NCBI GenBank assembly: GCA_038396625.1
Contig: CP121688.1
Location: forward strand, 3,906,001 to 3,970,000
Reading direction: 5' to 3'
DNA length: 64,000 nucleotides
Origin: G038396625 sp038396625
GTDB taxonomy: Bacteria > Bacillota > Clostridia > Peptostreptococcales > Thermotaleaceae
Shown: positions 8,920-18,115 of the stretch, piece by piece
Layout of the letters: the number at the start of each line of letters is the position of its first letter
Position numbering within the stretch: position 1 is the first letter of the stretch
Position numbers and translations under genes: made by a program
The notes under the pieces: model-generated
Databases searched by the model: none
The model's input: only the letters and a program-made list of their open reading frames with translations
Told to the model about the DNA's origin: nothing

Positions 8920-9591
8920 TTATTCTTGATTTTTTAAATTTCTCAGGTGCATGTACACTGTATTTTTTGAGATGTTTAACAAATCAGCAATTTTACTTAT
9001 GGAATCTTTAATATTGAATATTCCGCGATGCTCTAGGGATATAATTATTTCCTTGTTTTTGTTTGAGGATGATATACTAGGATTGTCTAGGACTTCCTTT
9101 TTTACTTCATTTAGCGCATTTAAAATCAAATCATCTATATCATCGGTGAAGTTTTCAATGCTTTTAGTTTCTTCATTGGTTGCATCTTGAGGTATCAATT
9201 GACACAGTATATCTGATAGCGGTATATTGGTATAAAAGTTTATACACAAAAGCCCTATGATTCTTTCATTTTCCCCCAATATGGGGATTGTAGTAGATTT
9301 TAATAGAACATTATTTTTATTTTTATTAAAATAAGTAATAGCTGTTTTATCATCACTTCTTTCAATCTTTGAAAGCATAGAAAGAGCAAAGTCAGTGATG
9401 GGAGAACCAACATTACGTCCTGAATAGTGGCCATTTATAATCTGCACCACTGAATGGTGAAAATCCTCTAAGCTATGTACTGTGATTTCATAACCGCTTC
9501 CTAAGTATGAACCTAAACCTACCACCATTTCTTTATATGAATTTAAAATTTCTAAATCTGTTTTAGTTAATACTATTTCTTTTTCACACAT
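8920..9591 (-). CDS. YheO/DauR-type transcriptional regulator (PAS-like + HTH)
   Basis: Regulator of 223 residues. The N-terminal half (about 10-125: EILNSYKEMVVGLGSYLG, EITVHSLEDFHHSVVQIING, SPITDFALSML, TIPILGENERIIGLLCINF) matches the YheO-like PAS domain. The C-terminal 60 residues carry an HTH (ISKIADLLNISKNTVYMHLRNL). Relatives such as DauR sense amino-acid-derived ligands. It is divergent from ridA, and the 16-bp palindrome in the ridA promoter is its probable operator. Confidence 0.85.
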   Translation of the reverse strand: MCEKEIVLTKTDLEILNSYKEMVVGLGSYLGSGYEITVHSLEDFHHSVVQIINGHYSGRNVGSPITDFALSMLSKIERSDDKTAITYFNKNKNNVLLKSTTIPILGENERIIGLLCINFYTNIPLSDILCQLIPQDATNEETKSIENFTDDIDDLILNALNEVKKEVLDNPSISSSNKNKEIIISLEHRGIFNIKDSISKIADLLNISKNTVYMHLRNLKNQE

Positions 9592-9732
9592 AATACCCTC
9601 CTAAATTTCTTAATTAAATTTTTATATCTAATCAACAAAGTAAATGAAAAAAACAATTTTCCATCACTCGCAAATACTACTATTACATTATAGATCTTTT
9701 GTATAATATTAGCAATAATCAAAAATAAACCA

Positions 9733-9761
9733 TTGACTGAAATATATTTCAGTGTTATGAT
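9733..9761 (+). promoter_or_regulatory. ridA operon promoter with embedded palindrome
   Basis: TTGACT (9733-9738) and TATGAT (9756-9761) are separated by 17 bp. The spacer contains the perfect 16-bp palindrome CTGAAATATATTTCAG (9737-9752). A protein bound there would block RNA polymerase. The divergent regulator at 8920 is the natural candidate. Confidence 0.6.
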
Positions 9762-9790
9762 TGTAGTAGATTAAGAAAGGAGTGGTAAAA

Positions 9791-10168
9791 GTGGTTAAAA
9801 AAGTTAACACAAATAATGCACCAGCAGCTATAGGTCCTTATTCACAGGCTATTATAGTAAAGGACATGTTATTTACATCGGGACAAATTCCAGTGGATCC
9901 TACGACAGGACAAGTATCTGGAGATACAATTGAGGAGCAGACTAAGCAAGTAATGAAAAATATTCAAGCCGTTCTTGAGGAAGTTGGTATATCCTTTGAG
10001 AATGTGATTAAAACAACCTGCTTCTTAGCTGATATGAAGGATTTTGCAGCATTTAATAAAATTTACGAAGAATATTTTGTAAGTAAACCCGCTAGAAGCT
10101 GTGTTGCGGTAAGAGAACTACCTAAAAGTGTCCTTTGTGAGGTGGAATTAATTGCTTTCATGAAATAG
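9791..10168 (+). CDS. ridA: RidA family enamine/imine deaminase
   Basis: Small cytosolic protein of about 125 residues that hydrolyses reactive 2-aminoacrylate and related imines released by PLP enzymes. The signature NAPAAIGPYSQAI, the substrate-binding Arg in SKPARSCVAVRELP and the C-terminal E-LIAFMK are present. An in-frame GTG at 9782 lies on the AGGAGTGG ribosome site, so the GTG at 9791 (MVKKVNTNNAPAAIGPY) is the likelier start and matches the family's length. First gene of an operon with an NhaC-type transporter and a PatB-type lyase. The lyase reaction (pyruvate plus ammonia via 2-aminoacrylate) explains the company. Confidence 0.92.
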   Translation: MVKKVNTNNAPAAIGPYSQAIIVKDMLFTSGQIPVDPTTGQVSGDTIEEQTKQVMKNIQAVLEEVGISFENVIKTTCFLADMKDFAAFNKIYEEYFVSKPARSCVAVRELPKSVLCEVELIAFMK

Positions 10169-10223
10169 CAAATTTTTTTGAAAGCAATTTTAAGAATATT
10201 ATAAATTTAAGGGGGATTAAAAT

Positions 10224-11648
10224 ATGCCGGAAGCAGCTAATTATGGAGTGGTATCAATAGCACCATTAACAATTACTCTCGTTGTTGCCTTTTGGAAGAA
10301 GGATGCAATATTTGCATTATTACTGGGATGTTTATCAGGAGTGCTTATTTTAGGAATGGATCCCGCCTTTGGCCTTTCAGCCTTAACACAGCAGGCTTTA
10401 GGGAATGAGGATTTCATCTGGATTTTAACAATTCAAATTTTTATAGGAATCATGATTGCATTTTTTATGAAAGCAGGAGTTGTAACCGCTTTTGCTGAGC
10501 TTATTGCAGGAAAAGTAAAAACTAAAAGAGGCGTAAAGGTTGCAACTTGGTTTATAGGACTATTTACGGTTGATGATTATATGAGTCCATTACTTCGTGG
10601 AGTTATCATGAGACCAATAACTGATGAAAAACATATTCCAAGAGAAAAATTAGCCTTTATCTTAGACTCTACATGTTCTACAGTATGTACCATCATTCCA
10701 TTTATGGCCTGGGGTGCATATGTAGCGGGATTAATTGCAGATTTAGGCGGTCCAGTATCTACAGTAGAGCAAGGAGTTAATGTTTATATAAGTGCAATAC
10801 CATTTAACTTCTATGCCCTAATAATGCTTCTATTTGTATTATTAAATGCTTTAGAAATCCTGCCTGATTTTGGACCTATGCAACAAGCAGAAAAAAGAGC
10901 AAGGGAAACTGGAAAGGTTCTTAGAGACGGAGCAACACCGCTTATAGGAACAGAGTTAGAGGAGCTTCAGTCTGAGCAAAATAGTAACGTTACACCTAAT
11001 GTTTTAGTTGACTTTGTAATTCCAATTGTAATTATCGTAGCTATGGCAATCATCACTTATGTAACTAAGGGTAGCGTTAAAATCCTAGAGTGCTTTATTG
11101 TCACTGTTATGTATCAAGCAATTGCCCTTTTAGTTAGAAAAGTATTTGCAGATGTTAAAGATTTGGTAAACACCGCAATTAAGGGTATGAAGAGTGTAAT
11201 GGCTGCAACAATTATTCTTGCTTTAGCTTATTGTATTAACACCCTCACTAAATCCATGGGAGCTGCAAATTTCATACTTGACATTACTGAAGGATGGATG
11301 ACACCAGCATTATTCATTGCTATGACTTTTATTATTGGTGCATGTATTGCTTTTTTTACAGGAACATCTTGGGGAACTTTTGCTATATGTATTCCATTAG
11401 CTGTGCCAATGGCATATTCATTCACAGGTGGACAACTTGGTATATTAGTTTATGCAGCTGTAGGAGCAGTAGTAAGCGGAGGGTTATTTGGAGATCATTG
11501 TTCACCAGTTTCAGATACAACAGTATTATCTTCACTAGGAGCAGCCTGTGACCATATCGATCACGTTAAAACACAATTGCCATATGCCTTAATGGCTGCT
11601 GGAATTTCCGTGGTGCTTTGGGTATTAGTAGCTAGCTATGCAGGATAA
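10224..11648 (+). CDS. NhaC-family Na+/H+ antiporter or Na+-coupled amino-acid exchanger
   Basis: Polytopic membrane protein of 474 residues with about 10-12 hydrophobic segments. Family features include FTVDDYMSPLLRGVIMRP (about 114-131), LDSTCSTVCTIIPFMAWGAYV, and near the C-terminus FTGTSWGTFAICIPLAVP and GGLFGDHCSPVSDTTVLSS. These are the NhaC superfamily core motifs. Between ridA and a PatB/MalY-type lyase, it more likely handles an amino acid or its amine product than pH homeostasis; that is inference from context. Confidence 0.8.
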   Translation: MPEAANYGVVSIAPLTITLVVAFWKKDAIFALLLGCLSGVLILGMDPAFGLSALTQQALGNEDFIWILTIQIFIGIMIAFFMKAGVVTAFAELIAGKVKTKRGVKVATWFIGLFTVDDYMSPLLRGVIMRPITDEKHIPREKLAFILDSTCSTVCTIIPFMAWGAYVAGLIADLGGPVSTVEQGVNVYISAIPFNFYALIMLLFVLLNALEILPDFGPMQQAEKRARETGKVLRDGATPLIGTELEELQSEQNSNVTPNVLVDFVIPIVIIVAMAIITYVTKGSVKILECFIVTVMYQAIALLVRKVFADVKDLVNTAIKGMKSVMAATIILALAYCINTLTKSMGAANFILDITEGWMTPALFIAMTFIIGACIAFFTGTSWGTFAICIPLAVPMAYSFTGGQLGILVYAAVGAVVSGGLFGDHCSPVSDTTVLSSLGAACDHIDHVKTQLPYALMAAGISVVLWVLVASYAG

Positions 11649-11663
11649 GATAGGGGTGTAATT

Positions 11664-12851
11664 ATGAGTAAAAAATATAATTTCGATGAATATGTTAATC
11701 GTAAAAACACAGCATCCTTTAAGTGGGATGGTAATATGGAGTACTTTGGTAAAGAGGATATTATACCAATGTGGGTTGCTGACATGGATTTTAAATGTGC
11801 AGAACCTATTCAAGAAGCTGTTAGGGAAAGGGCACATCATCCTATATATGGCTACTCTATAAGAACAGATAATTATTTAAATGCTGTCCTTCATTGGCTT
11901 CGCAGAAAGCATAATTTTGAAGTTGAAAAAGAGTGGATAACCTTTACTCCACCAGGAGTAATTTATGCAGTATATACAATGATTCAAATTCTCACCGAAA
12001 AGAATAACTCCGTAATCATACAGTCCCCAAACTATGACCCTTTGTTTGATATCGTAAAAAAGACTGGAAGAAAACTAGTAATAAATAGGCTTCAATACAA
12101 GAATAATAAGTATACTCTTGACTTTGAAGACTTAGAAGAAAAAATATCTCAAGGAGCAAAGGCTATCATTTTATCAAATCCCAACAATCCAACTGGTAGA
12201 GTGTGGAAAAAGTGGGAACTAGAGAAGCTAGGAAACCTATGCCTAAAAAATAATGTTTTCGTAATAGTGGATGAGATCTATTCAGATTTTATCTTTAAAG
12301 GTAATTCACACATACCTTTTGCTTCCATCAATGAAAATTTTGCTGAAAATTCCATGCTATGTTACTCCACTAATAAAGGGTTTAATCTAGGAGGCCTTCA
12401 AATGTCTACTATCATAATCCCAAGCGAAAAGTTAAGAAATAAATTTAATGAAGTGATGCGCGTTACTCAGACAAGACTAGACAACATATTTGGAGCAGTT
12501 GCCTTAGAGGCTGCTTACACAAAATGTGATGATTGGCTTGAGCAGGTCATAGATTATGTGCATAGCAATAAGAAGTATATAATTGACTACTTTAATGAAA
12601 AAATACCTAGACTGAAGGTAGTTGACTCTGAAGGTACATTCTTACTTTGGATTGATTGTACAGCATTAAATATGTGCTGTGAAGATCTTGAAAGATTTTT
12701 CATCGATAAAGCAGGAATAGCATTTTCTCAAGGCTATGAATTTGGGCAAGAGGGAAAAGGTTTTGTAAGAATGAACATCGCATGTCCAATATCAACCATT
12801 AAAAAAGCTTTAATGCAACTAGAAAAGGCCATCCATGAATTGGAAAAATAG
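11664..12851 (+). CDS. PatB/MalY-type PLP-dependent C-S lyase (cystathionine beta-lyase-like)
   Basis: Fold type I PLP enzyme of 395 residues. Family features are NRKNTASFKWDG at the N-terminus, IIPMWVADMDFKCAEPI, YGYSIRTDNYLNAVLHWLRRKH, ILSNPNNPTGRVW, DEIYSDF and the Schiff-base Lys in YSTNKGFNLGGLQMS. Such enzymes cleave cystathionine or cysteine conjugates to a thiol, pyruvate and ammonia, and some act as aminotransferases. It follows the antiporter by 15 nt in an operon with ridA. Substrate unknown. Confidence 0.85.
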   Translation: MSKKYNFDEYVNRKNTASFKWDGNMEYFGKEDIIPMWVADMDFKCAEPIQEAVRERAHHPIYGYSIRTDNYLNAVLHWLRRKHNFEVEKEWITFTPPGVIYAVYTMIQILTEKNNSVIIQSPNYDPLFDIVKKTGRKLVINRLQYKNNKYTLDFEDLEEKISQGAKAIILSNPNNPTGRVWKKWELEKLGNLCLKNNVFVIVDEIYSDFIFKGNSHIPFASINENFAENSMLCYSTNKGFNLGGLQMSTIIIPSEKLRNKFNEVMRVTQTRLDNIFGAVALEAAYTKCDDWLEQVIDYVHSNKKYIIDYFNEKIPRLKVVDSEGTFLLWIDCTALNMCCEDLERFFIDKAGIAFSQGYEFGQEGKGFVRMNIACPISTIKKALMQLEKAIHELEK

Positions 12852-12916
12852 TCATTTAGATAGGTATCAGATGATATTTAAAATAGAAAAATAAAAGCCT
12901 AAAAAGTAAAATGTAT

Positions 12917-13105
12917 TTAATAGGATGACTTTATAATTATCCATTTTATTAAGTGCATTTTATTATTTAACATAATATGGTAACGTAGAGGTTGTGTTAG
13001 ATCATATTCTTTCATTATTTCATGCTTGAGCTTATCGCTTTCATAGACCTCCACCATTTGTGCTTTAAATTTATCTGTATAGGTTCTTCTATCTCTTTTT
13101 GTCAC
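12917..13105 (-). pseudogene. Truncated IS3-family OrfA transposase
   Basis: The first ~38 residues (MTKRDRRTYTDKFKAQMVEVYESDK..HEIMKEYDLT) match the helix-turn-helix start of IS3-type OrfA proteins. After KEYDLT the similarity stops and no OrfB follows. A dead insertion-sequence fragment. Confidence 0.75.
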
Positions 13106-13177
13106 ATAAACAGTTCTCTTTTTATTATATTAGTTAAAGTTTACATGACCTTATTTTTATTGTCTAGTTAATTGTAG

Positions 13178-13339
13178 GCGACCCAAGGTCAACTGGCTAC
13201 GGGAATGATAATTGATTATCTAAGATATGGATTACTATCTAGTGGAAAAACCATAGGCGGAATATTCATTATTATGGGGCTTTATTGTTACATAAAAAAC
13301 GATAAAAGATGTCATGAGTGGCAAAACGAATCGGTCTAA
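13178..13339 (+). pseudogene. C-terminal remnant of a YdcZ/DUF606-type membrane transporter
   Basis: The open frame after a TAG encodes ATQGQLATGMIIDYLRYGLL, then KTIGGIFIIMGLYCYIKNDK. The 'GQ-(x)-IDY-G' plus final GG-hydrophobic helix resembles the last two helices of YdcZ-type DMT proteins. No start or upstream domains exist, so it is a remnant. The identification is tentative. Confidence 0.4.
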
Positions 13340-13525
13340 ACGGTAACTCTAAGAAACATCTTAGCTATAATCAGTCTACAATTAAGGACTTCTTTTGTAG
13401 AAAAAGTTATTGTATCTACAGATATTTATACCTCCACCATTATTTTATCTTTTTTCCATTTAATTTTCTTCGATTTATTCTACATAACTCTAATAATATC
13501 AACGTCTACAAATAAAACAGCAGTC

Positions 13526-13555
13526 ACTTGTGGTACGGTTCACCGTACCATAAGT
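13526..13555. repeat. REP-like hairpin, copy 2 (13-bp stem, TTCA loop)
   Basis: ACTTGTGGTACGG (13526-13538) pairs with CCGTACCATAAGT (13543-13555) around TTCA. The only irregular pair is a G-T wobble. It lies 32 bp beyond the topB stop. It shares CACTTGTGGTACG-TTCA-CGTA with 8755-8780. There is no T-run, so it is not an ordinary terminator. Confidence 0.6.
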
Positions 13556-13586
13556 AACGCCCACTAAAATAGATCTTTCATCTTTC

Positions 13587-15773
13587 CTAAAGCTTCAGCT
13601 TCGCTAGAGCATCTGCAAGCGCTGTGTTGATCGGTTCATCTTTGGTCTTTTTCTGTTGTTTAAGGTATTTGGCTACATCTTTTTTAGATGCCTTATCCTT
13701 ATCTTTGTTTTTTCTTTCCTGAAAAGCAGATAGTTTCTCTCTATGACCACAGCTGCATACAAATATTTTGCCTTCTCCTTCTCCCCGAAGCTCTAGTTTT
13801 TTATGGCAGTTAGGACATCTCGCATTAGTTGTTTGGGCGATGCGTTTTCTATGACCACATTCTCTATCCTGGCAAACCAGCATCTTCCCTTTCTTTCCAT
13901 TTACCTCAAGCATATATTTTCCGCACTCAGGGCATCTGTTTCTAGTAAGATTATCGTGTTTAAAGGTTTCATCACTATTTTTTATTTCCTTCACAATTTG
14001 TTTGGTATAGCTTTTCATCTCATCTATGAAAATCTTGTTATTCAAAGCGCCCTTTGCAATAGCACTTAGCTTTTGCTCCCACTGGGCTGTTAAGGCAGGT
14101 GATTTAAGATCTTCAGGGACTAGCTCTAAAAGCTGTTTCCCTTTAGAGGTAATAAAAATATCCTTTCCCTTCTTTTCAATCAAGAAGGTGTTAAATAATT
14201 TTTCAATAATATCAGCCCTTGTGGCGACAGTTCCAAGTCCTCCTGTTTCTCCTATCGTTTTCACTAAATCTTTATTTTCATTAGTCATATATTTTATTGG
14301 ATTTTCCATAGCAGAAAGCAACGTTCCTTCGTTAAAAGGTGCAGGTGGTTTTGTCTCTCCCCTTGTTTGTGTTATGGAAGCTATACTGATTATTTCCCCC
14401 TTATTAATATTCGGTAATATTTGCTCAGAAGTATCCTCTTGTCCTTCTTCCTCCTCAAAATGATTTGCATAAACCTCTTTCCAACCTTGGGAAATAACAA
14501 TCTTGCCCTTGGCAATAAACGTCTCCTCTTCTATTTTCGCTTTTATGGTCGTTTGTTCATATTCAAAGGGAGGATATAACACAGCTAAAAACCGTTTTAC
14601 TACCAAATCATATATTTTTCGTTCCTTATCACTGAATTCACTCAAAAACACCCGCTGCTCCGTGGGTATAATGGCATGATGATCGGATACCTTGCTGTTA
14701 TCCACAAAGGCCTTGTTTCCCTTTATTGAACTTTTCAGTACCTTAGTAGCAGCTGGAGCATAAGGCCCAATGGCACAGGCTTTGATCCGATCCTTTAAAG
14801 TATCCACAATGTCCGTGGTGAGGTATCTAGAATCTGTCCTTGGATAAGTTAACACCTTATGATTCTCATACAGCCTTTGCATAATAGAAAGCGTTTCTTT
14901 CGCCGAATATCCAAAGAATTTATTGGCATCTCTTTGTAGTTCTGTTAGGTCATATAGCTGTGGACAAAACCTTTTTTTATAAGATTTATCCACAGCGATT
15001 ACTTGTGCATTTTTCCCTTGAAGCGTCTTCAAAATTTTGTCGCATTTTTCTTTCTGAAAAGTTTTCATATCCTTAGTTTGTCTGTCTTGCCATATCAGTC
15101 TTAAATTTTTTGCCACAGCGGTAATGCCATAATACGCCCTGGGTTTAAAATTTTGGATTTCTTCTTCTCTTTTTGCAATGATTGCAAGGGTTGGCGTTTG
15201 CACTCTTCCGCAAGAAAGCTGGGCATTATATCTGCAGGTCAATGCACGGGTACCATTGATCCCTACAATCCAATCTGCCTCTGCACGGGCAACCGCCGAT
15301 GCATAAAGATTTTCATATTGTTTCCCATCTCTTAAGTTTTTGAAACCTTCTTGAATGGCTTTATCTGTGACAGAAGAAATCCACAGCCGTTTCATCGGTT
15401 TCTTTGCATGAGCTTTTTCTAGAATCCATCTCGCCACAAGTTCTCCCTCGCGACCTGCATCCGTAGCAATGATAATTTCACGAACATCTTTTCTGTTTAT
15501 CTGCTGTTTTACAGCAGAAAACTGCTTACCGCTTTTCTTGATCACCTTTAACTTTAAGGGCGATGGCAGCATCGGTAAATCCTCTATTTTCCATGCCTTG
15601 TATCTATCGTTATAATCCTCGGGGTCAGCCAATGTCACTAAATGCCCTAGGGCCCAAGTAACAATATATTTCTCTCCCTCCAGATAACCATTTCCTTTTT
15701 TATGACAATTTAAAACTCTAGCTAAATCCCTTCCAACAGATGGTTTCTCCGCCAATACCAATATCTTATTCAT
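13587..15773 (-). CDS. topB: DNA topoisomerase III (type IA)
   Basis: Type IA topoisomerase of about 728 residues that passes single strands and decatenates DNA. The start is taken as ATG 15773 (MNKILVLAEKPSVGRDLARVL), since the GTG at 15779 is too close to the AAAGGA site. The TOPRIM domain has AEKPS and ATDAGREGELVARWI. The active-site Tyr lies in VLTYPRTDSRYLT. GRVQTPTLAIIAKRE and a conserved NKxLVKTIGETGGLGTVATRADIIEKL region follow. Two C-terminal zinc-ribbon-like segments (RCPECGKYM..CQDRECGHRKR and RCPNCHKKLEL..CSCGHREK) are present. It stands alone. Plasmid and ICE-borne topB copies exist, but this one keeps a full domain set. Confidence 0.93.
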   Translation of the reverse strand: MNKILVLAEKPSVGRDLARVLNCHKKGNGYLEGEKYIVTWALGHLVTLADPEDYNDRYKAWKIEDLPMLPSPLKLKVIKKSGKQFSAVKQQINRKDVREIIIATDAGREGELVARWILEKAHAKKPMKRLWISSVTDKAIQEGFKNLRDGKQYENLYASAVARAEADWIVGINGTRALTCRYNAQLSCGRVQTPTLAIIAKREEEIQNFKPRAYYGITAVAKNLRLIWQDRQTKDMKTFQKEKCDKILKTLQGKNAQVIAVDKSYKKRFCPQLYDLTELQRDANKFFGYSAKETLSIMQRLYENHKVLTYPRTDSRYLTTDIVDTLKDRIKACAIGPYAPAATKVLKSSIKGNKAFVDNSKVSDHHAIIPTEQRVFLSEFSDKERKIYDLVVKRFLAVLYPPFEYEQTTIKAKIEEETFIAKGKIVISQGWKEVYANHFEEEEGQEDTSEQILPNINKGEIISIASITQTRGETKPPAPFNEGTLLSAMENPIKYMTNENKDLVKTIGETGGLGTVATRADIIEKLFNTFLIEKKGKDIFITSKGKQLLELVPEDLKSPALTAQWEQKLSAIAKGALNNKIFIDEMKSYTKQIVKEIKNSDETFKHDNLTRNRCPECGKYMLEVNGKKGKMLVCQDRECGHRKRIAQTTNARCPNCHKKLELRGEGEGKIFVCSCGHREKLSAFQERKNKDKDKASKKDVAKYLKQQKKTKDEPINTALADALAKLKL

Positions 15774-16090
15774 ATCCACAATCCTTTCAAAGCAACATTT
15801 ATTTTCCTATTCGTTTGTCCACAACTTATATTTGAAACTCTCTTTTAAATCTATTGTATCATAAACAATCAAATGTAATGATGTCTTTACTTTTTTAAAC
15901 AAAACATATGAATACAACTACATCCAATCGTTTCCTATTCGTTTGTCTAATCTTAAAGCTTCATGAGATAAAAAATTACCAATATGCCATAAAATATAGG
16001 GCCATTGGTAATGATCCACACATTTCATCTTAATTTATTTCTTATACTAATAAAAAAGTATCTATGTACAAAATTAATAACACGATTAAC

Positions 16091-16204
16091 CTAATTTTTT
16101 GTATTTTCTTCAATAAATTTCAATATCTGTTCAACTTGCTCCTGTGTCATTTCTCCATTTATCACTTTTTCTGATTTTCTTTCATATTCCAATACTCCTC
16201 CCAT
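16091..16204 (-). CDS. Candidate small protein (37 aa)
   Basis: MGGVLEYERKSEKVINGEMT then EQVEQILKFIEENTKN, ending at a TAG. Acidic and helical, with coding-like codon use. A GGGAGGAG stretch at the beginning could instead serve a TTG start four codons in (LEYERK). No family recognised. The rest of 15774-16355 shows no other gene; it contains the promoter region of the ABC-F gene. Confidence 0.35.
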   Translation of the reverse strand: MGGVLEYERKSEKVINGEMTQEQVEQILKFIEENTKN

Positions 16205-16355
16205 CTTTTATTGCTTTCATAATGTAAGATTAAGTTTATTTCAAAGTGGTTTTAAGAAAAAATAGGAAGTTCCTTTTTTTATATTATTACAAGACGTCTA
16301 TATTTATGATATAATACGCAAAGATTGTAAAATTAAAGTAGAGGAAGGTAATGCT

Positions 16356-17945
16356 GTGATTAATGTAACAAATGTAAGCTTAAGATATGGAGAAAGAAAA
16401 CTTTTTGAAGATGTAAATCTAAAATTTACTCCTGGTAATTGCTACGGCGTAATTGGTGCTAATGGTGCTGGAAAAAGTACTTTTTTAAAAATCTTATCTG
16501 GAGAAATTGAACCAAATACAGGGGAAATCAGTATCCCATCTGGAATTAGAATGTCAGTTTTAAAACAGGATCATTACCAATATGATGCTCACCCTGTTTT
16601 AGAAACAGTTATTATGGGAAATGCAAGACTTTATGAAATTATTAAAGAAAAAGAAGTGCTTTATGCCAAGGAAGAATTTACAGATGAAGATGGCATTAAA
16701 GCCTCTGAGTTAGAATGTGAATTTGCAGAGCTAGATGGATGGGAAGCAGAGGCAGAAGCATCTTCTCTCCTACAAGGATTGGGCATTCCAACGGAACTTC
16801 ATGATAAAATGGTAGCAGATTTAACTGGTGCTGAAAAAGTAAAGGTACTTCTTGCACAGGCTTTATTTGGAAATCCAGGCATACTGATTTTAGATGAGCC
16901 TACCAATCACTTAGATATTAAGTCTATTAACTGGCTAGAAGAATTTTTAATCGAATTCCCTGGTACCGTTATTGTCGTATCCCATGATAGACACTTTTTA
17001 AACAAGGTTTGTACCCATATGGCAGATGTAGACTTTGGTAAGATTAAGCTGTACGTTGGAAACTATGATTTCTGGTATGAGTCTAGTCAATTGGCTCTAC
17101 AAATGATGAAGGATCAAAATAAAAAGAAAGAAGACAAAATTAAAGAATTACAGGCCTTTATTGCTCGCTTTAGCGCTAACGCTTCTAAATCCAAGCAAGC
17201 AACTTCTCGTAAAAAACTTCTTGAAAAAATATCTCTTGATGACATTGAGCCTTCAAGTAGAAAATATCCTTATGTAGGCTTTAAGCCCGAAAGAGAAGTG
17301 GGCAATAATATTCTTGAGGTAGAAGGATTAACCAAGACCATAGACGGGGAAAAGATTCTAGATCATGTTACCTTTACCGTTTCTAAAGGTGATAAAATTG
17401 CCTTTGTAGGAGATCATGAAATTGCAAAGACAACGCTCTTTAAAATTCTAACAGGAGAGATAGAGGCAGACAGTGGAGAATTCAAGTGGGGTGTAACGAT
17501 TACCACTGCCTACTTCCCTAAGGACAACTCTGAGTTTTTTAATGATGTAGATTTAAATCTTGTAGATTGGCTACGTCAGTTTTCCGACGAAAAATCTGAA
17601 AGCTATTTACGAGGTTTTCTAGGCAGAATGCTTTTCTCAGGAGAAGAAGCCTTAAAACAGGCAAAGGTTCTTTCTGGTGGAGAGAAGGTAAGATGTATGT
17701 TAGCAAAAATGATGTTAAGCAGCGCCAACGTTCTGATCCTAGATCAGCCTACCAACCACTTGGACCTCGAAGCCATCACTGCATTGAATAATGGATTAAG
17801 GGATTATAACAGTAACATTCTATTTACTTCCCATGACCATCAGTTTATTCAAACCATTGCCAATAGAATTATTGAGCTCACCCCTTCTGGAATGGTTGAT
17901 AAACAAATGACCTATGATGAATATTTAGAGAGTATCAATATATAA
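16356..17945 (+). CDS. ABC-F family ATPase (YbiT/YkpA subgroup)
   Basis: Soluble translation-associated ATPase of 529 residues with two nucleotide-binding domains and no membrane part. NBD1 has Walker A GANGAGKST, a weak signature LTGAEKVKVLLAQ and Walker B LILDEPTNHLD. A charged linker (about 240-300) carries the region that contacts the ribosome in ABC-F proteins. NBD2 has a degenerate Walker A (GDHEIAKTT), signature LSGGEKVRCMLAKMM and Walker B LILDQPTNHLD, with Gln in place of the catalytic Glu. As I recall, the YkpA/YbiT group commonly has such an altered second site. Monocistronic, followed by a terminator. An antibiotic-resistance role is not implied. Confidence 0.88.
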   Translation: MINVTNVSLRYGERKLFEDVNLKFTPGNCYGVIGANGAGKSTFLKILSGEIEPNTGEISIPSGIRMSVLKQDHYQYDAHPVLETVIMGNARLYEIIKEKEVLYAKEEFTDEDGIKASELECEFAELDGWEAEAEASSLLQGLGIPTELHDKMVADLTGAEKVKVLLAQALFGNPGILILDEPTNHLDIKSINWLEEFLIEFPGTVIVVSHDRHFLNKVCTHMADVDFGKIKLYVGNYDFWYESSQLALQMMKDQNKKKEDKIKELQAFIARFSANASKSKQATSRKKLLEKISLDDIEPSSRKYPYVGFKPEREVGNNILEVEGLTKTIDGEKILDHVTFTVSKGDKIAFVGDHEIAKTTLFKILTGEIEADSGEFKWGVTITTAYFPKDNSEFFNDVDLNLVDWLRQFSDEKSESYLRGFLGRMLFSGEEALKQAKVLSGGEKVRCMLAKMMLSSANVLILDQPTNHLDLEAITALNNGLRDYNSNILFTSHDHQFIQTIANRIIELTPSGMVDKQMTYDEYLESINI

Positions 17946-17949
17946 GGTA

Positions 17950-17974
17950 GAAAAGACCCATTTTAGGTCTTTTC
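17950..17974 (+). terminator. Intrinsic terminator of the ABC-F gene
   Basis: AAAAGACC, CATTTTA, GGTCTTTT: an 8-bp stem ending in Ts 5 nt after the stop codon. Confidence 0.75.
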
Positions 17975-17981
17975 AAGCTGA

Positions 17982-18032
17982 AGACAATGTTAAAGAGTTC
18001 AATGCCCTGCATTGAACTCTTTAACATTGTCT
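17982..18032. repeat. Perfect 24-bp inverted repeat with 3-nt loop
   Basis: Arms 17982-18005 and 18009-18032 are exact reverse complements (AGACAATGTTAAAGAG.. and ..CTCTTTAACATTGTCT) around CCT. It lies between the convergent ABC-F and aldehyde oxidoreductase genes. It may stop transcription from both sides, though only a short T-rich run follows. Confidence 0.8.
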
Positions 18033-18115
18033 ATTATTTAGAAATTATCTTCATATTTTTCTATATCGATTAAAATAGTATTTTATTCTTGTACTTATAT
18101 TTCTTTCATTTATAC

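Noticed and set aside
11228..11551. Open frames on both strands inside the NhaC-type gene
   Set aside because: They overlap strongly conserved coding sequence and have no ribosome site.
16356..17945. Unusual second ATPase site of the ABC-F protein (AKTT in Walker A, Gln at the catalytic Glu)
   Set aside because: The YkpA/YbiT group, as I recall it, commonly has an altered second site, so this is probably normal for the subgroup and not new.
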